From: Myrica gale
Taxonomy: Eukaryota > Streptophyta > Magnoliopsida > Fagales > Myricaceae
Direction of reading: 5' to 3'
DNA length: 64,000 nt
Assembly (NCBI GenBank): GCA_963930655.1
Contig: OZ005602.1
Span: 3,727,501 to 3,791,500 of the forward strand
This document shows, in pieces, positions 60,023 to 64,000 of this stretch. Positions within the stretch are counted from its first letter, which is position 1. Every line of letters begins with the position of its first letter. The translations under genes and the position numbers were made by a program. Below the pieces are notes generated by a model, which worked only from the letters and a program-made list of their open reading frames with translations, had not been told where the DNA came from and did no database searches.

Positions 60023-61588
60023 CCATGGGCGTCTATGAGCATAGGCGGTTGCCTAAGGCCCCAAAAATCAGAGGCCCCCAACTTCCTATTTTACTTAATA
60101 TTTAATAGGTTATAGGCCCTTAAATTTAAATATTTTAACCTAACAAAAGAAAAAATAAGTCTCAAAATATCCGTTAAATTTTTTGAAATCCTCATTAAAT
60201 GCAAAGAAAAACATAATTTAAAATATGACTTCAAACTTTAAAATTTAAAAAAGACTATTGGACTTCCAATTTTAAAATTGACAACAATTGACAGAAAACG
60301 ACTATCGGACTTCCAAATTTTAGCCGTTTATTAATTCTTACTTTATCTATACTTTCACCATTCTCCTTACCAACTTTTTCTTATCTTTCTACCTGTGCTC
60401 TTCCTTCTTTATGGCTCACTTCTCAATTGATATCCTACTTTCACTCTTTTGTTCACTATTTTTTCTTTATTTTTCTGTTCTGAACGTCATATCCTTCATT
60501 CATTCTAGCTAACTTTTATGTGTTGATTCAATTTCAAAATCTCAAAGCCGATCGTTGCCCTTTCCTTTCTCACAGGTGCTATTATTCTAACCTTTCAACT
60601 TTTAAATTAGTTTTATACTTTTATTCACTTTTTTATCTAGAGAAAATTGAGAATTGAAGATTAAGTTGAGTACTATATAGTTTTATATTAAATTTTTGTT
60701 TGTGTTGATTGTAGTTTTCATTTTTAAATTTAGGATAATTTTGAGATATCTAATATTTCTAATAGAAAATAGGGATTAGGATATGATAAGTTTTTTTTAA
60801 AAAAAATAAATGTTGAAAGAATTTTTTCAAAACTAAAACTAATAGAATAATTAGATCTATTATGACACACGAATGATTGAATTTAGGGGGAAAAGTCATA
60901 GTTAACCCTCTATGTTTGTGCAAAAATCAAATAGATATCCATAACTTTCAATCCCACAAATTGAGATCCATAACTTCCAAAACCTATCAATCGTCGCCCC
61001 CAGACGTTCAATCAAACAGAAAACTATGATAAATGACCAATATGCCCTCCAATATAAAATTATTAAAAAATTCATAAAAAATAAAAAAATGATATTTTTT
61101 TTAAAAAAAGTAATAGATTTTAAATAAAACTATTGAAACTGTATTTCAATAATCTTTTTAAAAAAAAAATTAATTTTTTAAATTTATGTATTTATTAAAA
61201 TTTAGCCTTAGAGGAGCATTTCGATCATTTTGCATGATTTTCCGTCTGATTTATCGCCTAATTTAGACGAGGGCAAAGATTGCTAGGTTTTGAAAGTTAT
61301 GAGTCTCAAATTGTGAGATTGAAAGTTAAGGGTAATTATTTCATTTTTGCGCAAAAATAGGAGGCTAACTATGACTTTACCACTTAAATTTATTACCTAT
61401 ATTATCAATTGACAAATCTTGAATACAAAACTTTGATAAATAATTTTACATCTCAAAAAGCAAGAAGAATAATTTTTAACCAAAATTTATTGATATTTTA
61501 TATTTTAATACAATAATTTGTAATTTATTATAAAAGGTCTCTTTTTGTAGTTTCGCCTAAGGCCACATTTATGCTAGAGACGGCCCTG
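60023..61588. mobile_element. TIR-bearing repeat (hAT-like ends), copy C
   Basis: Matches 54077-55956 without the rpoC1 insert. The right end gctagagacggccctg is the same. Confidence 0.5.
60886..61383. mobile_element. Long-TIR MITE (MULE type), copy C
   Basis: Counterpart of 55232-55737. The flanking 9-mers are now ttgaattta and ttaaattta, one base apart, so this insertion was already present when the block duplicated. Confidence 0.75.
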
Positions 61589-62559
61589 GCGGGTAACCAA
61601 TTTAAAATGTTTGGGGAGAATATGTGAAACAGAGGACTAGTTGGCCCAACTAGAGAATAGAGAATAGAGAGGAGTAACAATGTGAAGCTTTGGTTGATGG
61701 GCTCAGAATGATGAAGCCATCGACAAGAAGGACTGAAAAGACGAGAGATGAATCGGGCTGGGACATAATAACTTTCGATGAGAGACGGCCAACATTTTGA
61801 CGAGTGAGCGCCAAATCTTTTGGCGCATTCCTTAAATTTTCTTTGATAATTGACCAGCGCAAGGAATATGGTTTAACAGTAATAATAGTAATAGTAATTT
61901 GTAATTTGTAACAGTATTTAAAAATCTTAGTACTTAATATTAAATACATAACATATTATTTTTACACTTTTTTTTATAATTAGAGTAATAATATTAATTA
62001 AAATAGGTTGATCATAATAATATCTAGTACTTATAATTTAAAAGTATAATGTCTTGTATATAGTCTAGTACTTAGTACGTAAAATAACTTAGTACTAATA
62101 ATACTTTGAACTATATACTTAATATTTAAAAAAATCTTAGTACTTGGTATTAAATATATATTTTTTGGGTAAACGGTAAGTAATATGTTTTTATTATTTA
62201 CATATATATACTTAGATTTAGCATGCTATTTGCTATATATGTTTATCATATAACTTAGTACCAAAGTATGATAATATATATGTTCATTATAAGTATGATA
62301 ATATATGTTATCTAAACTACTTAAATTTAGTCAATAAATTTGCAATTACTATAACAATCATAGGTATAATTTAAAATATATCATATAATAACTTCAATTT
62401 TCTTAACACTCCATCTAATTCCAAATTTTATTAAGTAGGACCTTTAGAATAAAATGTTTCAAATACATGAAAAAATATACATTAAAAGGAATATAATAAT
62501 ATATAAAATAATTATTAATATTAAATAACTTAGAATTAATAAAAAAAATGTGTACTGGG

Positions 62560-62889
62560 ACCTATAAAAGCATTTGTGCCAACAAAGACGGCTATAGAAA
62601 CACCTTTAACAACGTTTGTGTAAAAAAAAGATGCTAAAGGTGTAATCTTTAGTGGCTGTTATAGTGATCGCCGCCGTAGATGCCAAAATTATAGCAACTT
62701 CTTTTTCACAAACGCTACTATAGACATTTTTTAGCGGCGTTTTTTTTACAAACGTCACTACGCAAAACATCGCTAAAGGGTGTCTTTGTAGCTGTGTTTG
62801 CCCACAAATGCTGCTAAAGACCATCTTTAACGACATTTTTAGCGACTGCTACTAAAAAAACCACTAAAAAGTCAATTTTTTTTGTAGTG
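62560..62889 (-). mobile_element. CACTA (En/Spm) transposon end
   Basis: Read on the minus strand the terminus is CACTACAAAAAAAATTGACT, the hallmark of CACTA elements. It is followed by many short subterminal units of the tagcgacgttt / aaacgtcgcta type. No opposite CACTA end and no transposase lie nearby, so this is a truncated or non-autonomous end. The left border is uncertain (between about 62390 and 62560). Confidence 0.7.
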
Positions 62890-64000
62890 ACTTTATATTG
62901 ATTTTTTTTTTCACATTCGACAAATTTTTATTTGTCGTTTATTCTCATTCCCACGTTGCAATTTATTGAGTGTCCACACTACCTCTATTAAAGGCTTACT
63001 CTTAAAGCAAACCTCGTTACTTAAATATTAAAACAATTTTTGGATTTTTTTTCTCACATGTTTTTTGTTTGTCTTTTTTTCTATGATGTCTCGAATGCTC
63101 AAAGAGTACTCATGCGTTTTGTGCTTATTTTAACATATATTCCCAAAAGTCTAGTTACTTTCAGACTATTATATATGTATACACATCGCGGCAAGAAAAT
63201 TTTGAAGTAATTTTAGATAATTTGTATAAACAATGTTTTCGGGCATGATCGTTCGACAATGTTGTAAAAGGAGAGGTATATGATTCCCATGTGACGTTGT
63301 CCTGATAAAGAAAGGAAATGATCGACCAGTTCAAACGTCTGGAACATATTAATGGAGTTTTATTGGAGCATCGAGACGCCTATACCTTGTTATTTCTGAT
63401 ATCATTTATGCAGTCATGACAAGGATAGATATCCTTAGTAGTGTTGGAAGGTCTAACACCAATCTTAAGCTTATATGGAAGGTCTAACACCAATCTGATA
63501 ATGTTTTGCAACCTCAGTTGCAAACTTGAGTTTCTTTCATAGCTTGGTACTTAGATCGTCTTAGTCTTGATATACCCCACTTGTGGAGGGCTTGAGCTTT
63601 TACCTTTTTTTTATTCCGGGCTACGCACGTTCTTTCTGTAAAGTACTTTGAGAAATTAACACACTTACCAGTTACCCAAATATATATATTTATTTTGCAG
63701 CTGTGAGCATGATTTGTAAAATTCTTGCAAGTAGCTAGCGTCCTTCCTTTCATATTAGCTGACATCCATTGGACCACTTCCCTCGAGCAATTCGAGTGAC
63801 ACCACATCTATCCAATAAAAGGGTCCACACCTATCCATTGGACCACATCTTAGTCATAGATGGTTTGAGGGTGCATTAATATCTCAAAGTCGACTGTAAT
63901 ACATAAAGATGCGAACGATTTAGAAATGAACAATATATTTAATCCCACAAAATGTTATCATAGCTTCAAAAGTCATAATTGTTAAACAATTCCTCTTAAT
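62890..64000. other. Spacer at window end
   Basis: Apart from the resumed copy C similarity (about 63215-63400), no gene is seen. The phrase ggaaggtctaacaccaatct occurs twice within 63447-63500. Confidence 0.45.

Larger units (their letters stand above)
58008..63400 (+). repeat. Large direct repeat, copy C
   Basis: Second copy of the block at 51967-56990, same orientation. It lacks the rpoC1 insert. Between about 62390 and 63215 it has extra sequence with a CACTA-type end, after which similarity to copy B resumes (ggtatatgattc, then gacgttgtcctg). Confidence 0.88.

Overview
This is nuclear DNA from a eudicot plant, probably a species with a repeat-rich genome. Genes have many short exons with GT-AG introns, the gene set is typically plant (cyclin B1 with MSA promoter boxes, an F-box/kelch gene, a plastid-type cysteine desulfurase, feruloyl-CoA 6'-hydroxylase), and the space between genes is filled with MITEs, hAT elements, LINE tails, Copia and Gypsy fossils and one plastid DNA insert. 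The species cannot be named from sequence alone.

Layout. 0-7.5 kb: AT-rich repeats, then a complete but decayed hAT transposon (3101-7515, 8-bp target duplication) that landed at the edge of an older MITE. 7.9-11.4 kb: an intact beta-tubulin gene (+) with a leader intron and a small MITE in its second coding intron. 11.4-15.6 kb: gene-free, MITE-rich. 15.6-16.9 kb: a single-exon F-box/kelch gene, followed by a stray fragment of beta-tubulin exon 1 plus intron. 18.3-20.9 kb: a nine-exon B1-type cyclin (-), with a TATA box and MSA boxes upstream. 23.2-24.1 kb: a Gypsy-like remnant. 24.3 kb: tRNA-Ala(TGC) on the minus strand. 24.5-34.9 kb: a thirteen-exon eIF2B-gamma gene (+) carrying a LINE in intron 3 and a very young 5.1-kb Copia element in intron 6. 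As given, its exon 11 has a one-base shift. 35.9-37.7 kb: a feruloyl-CoA 6'-hydroxylase pseudogene (-). 38.5-44.7 kb: a decayed plastid cysteine desulfurase (NFS2/SufS) copy (-), cut off at its 5' end by a Gypsy fossil that itself holds a 1.55-kb non-autonomous hAT.

47.6-63.4 kb is a tandemly duplicated array of small secreted cysteine-rich peptide genes. It has three intact genes of 135 aa (48750, 52773, 58773) and two short or broken relatives (48.0 and 50.4 kb). The last two intact genes sit in direct repeats of about 4.4-5 kb that share the same embedded mobile-element remnants. Only the first of these repeats holds a fragment of chloroplast rpoC1, and only the second has a CACTA-type end.

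The single-copy genes here (tubulin, cyclin B1, eIF2B-gamma, F-box) are unrelated housekeeping or cell-cycle genes and do not form a pathway. The likeliest place for undescribed biology is the cysteine-rich peptide array: a signal peptide, an 8- or 10-cysteine pattern, and copies that differ mostly by amino-acid-changing substitutions. All calls come from reading the sequence; no database search was run.
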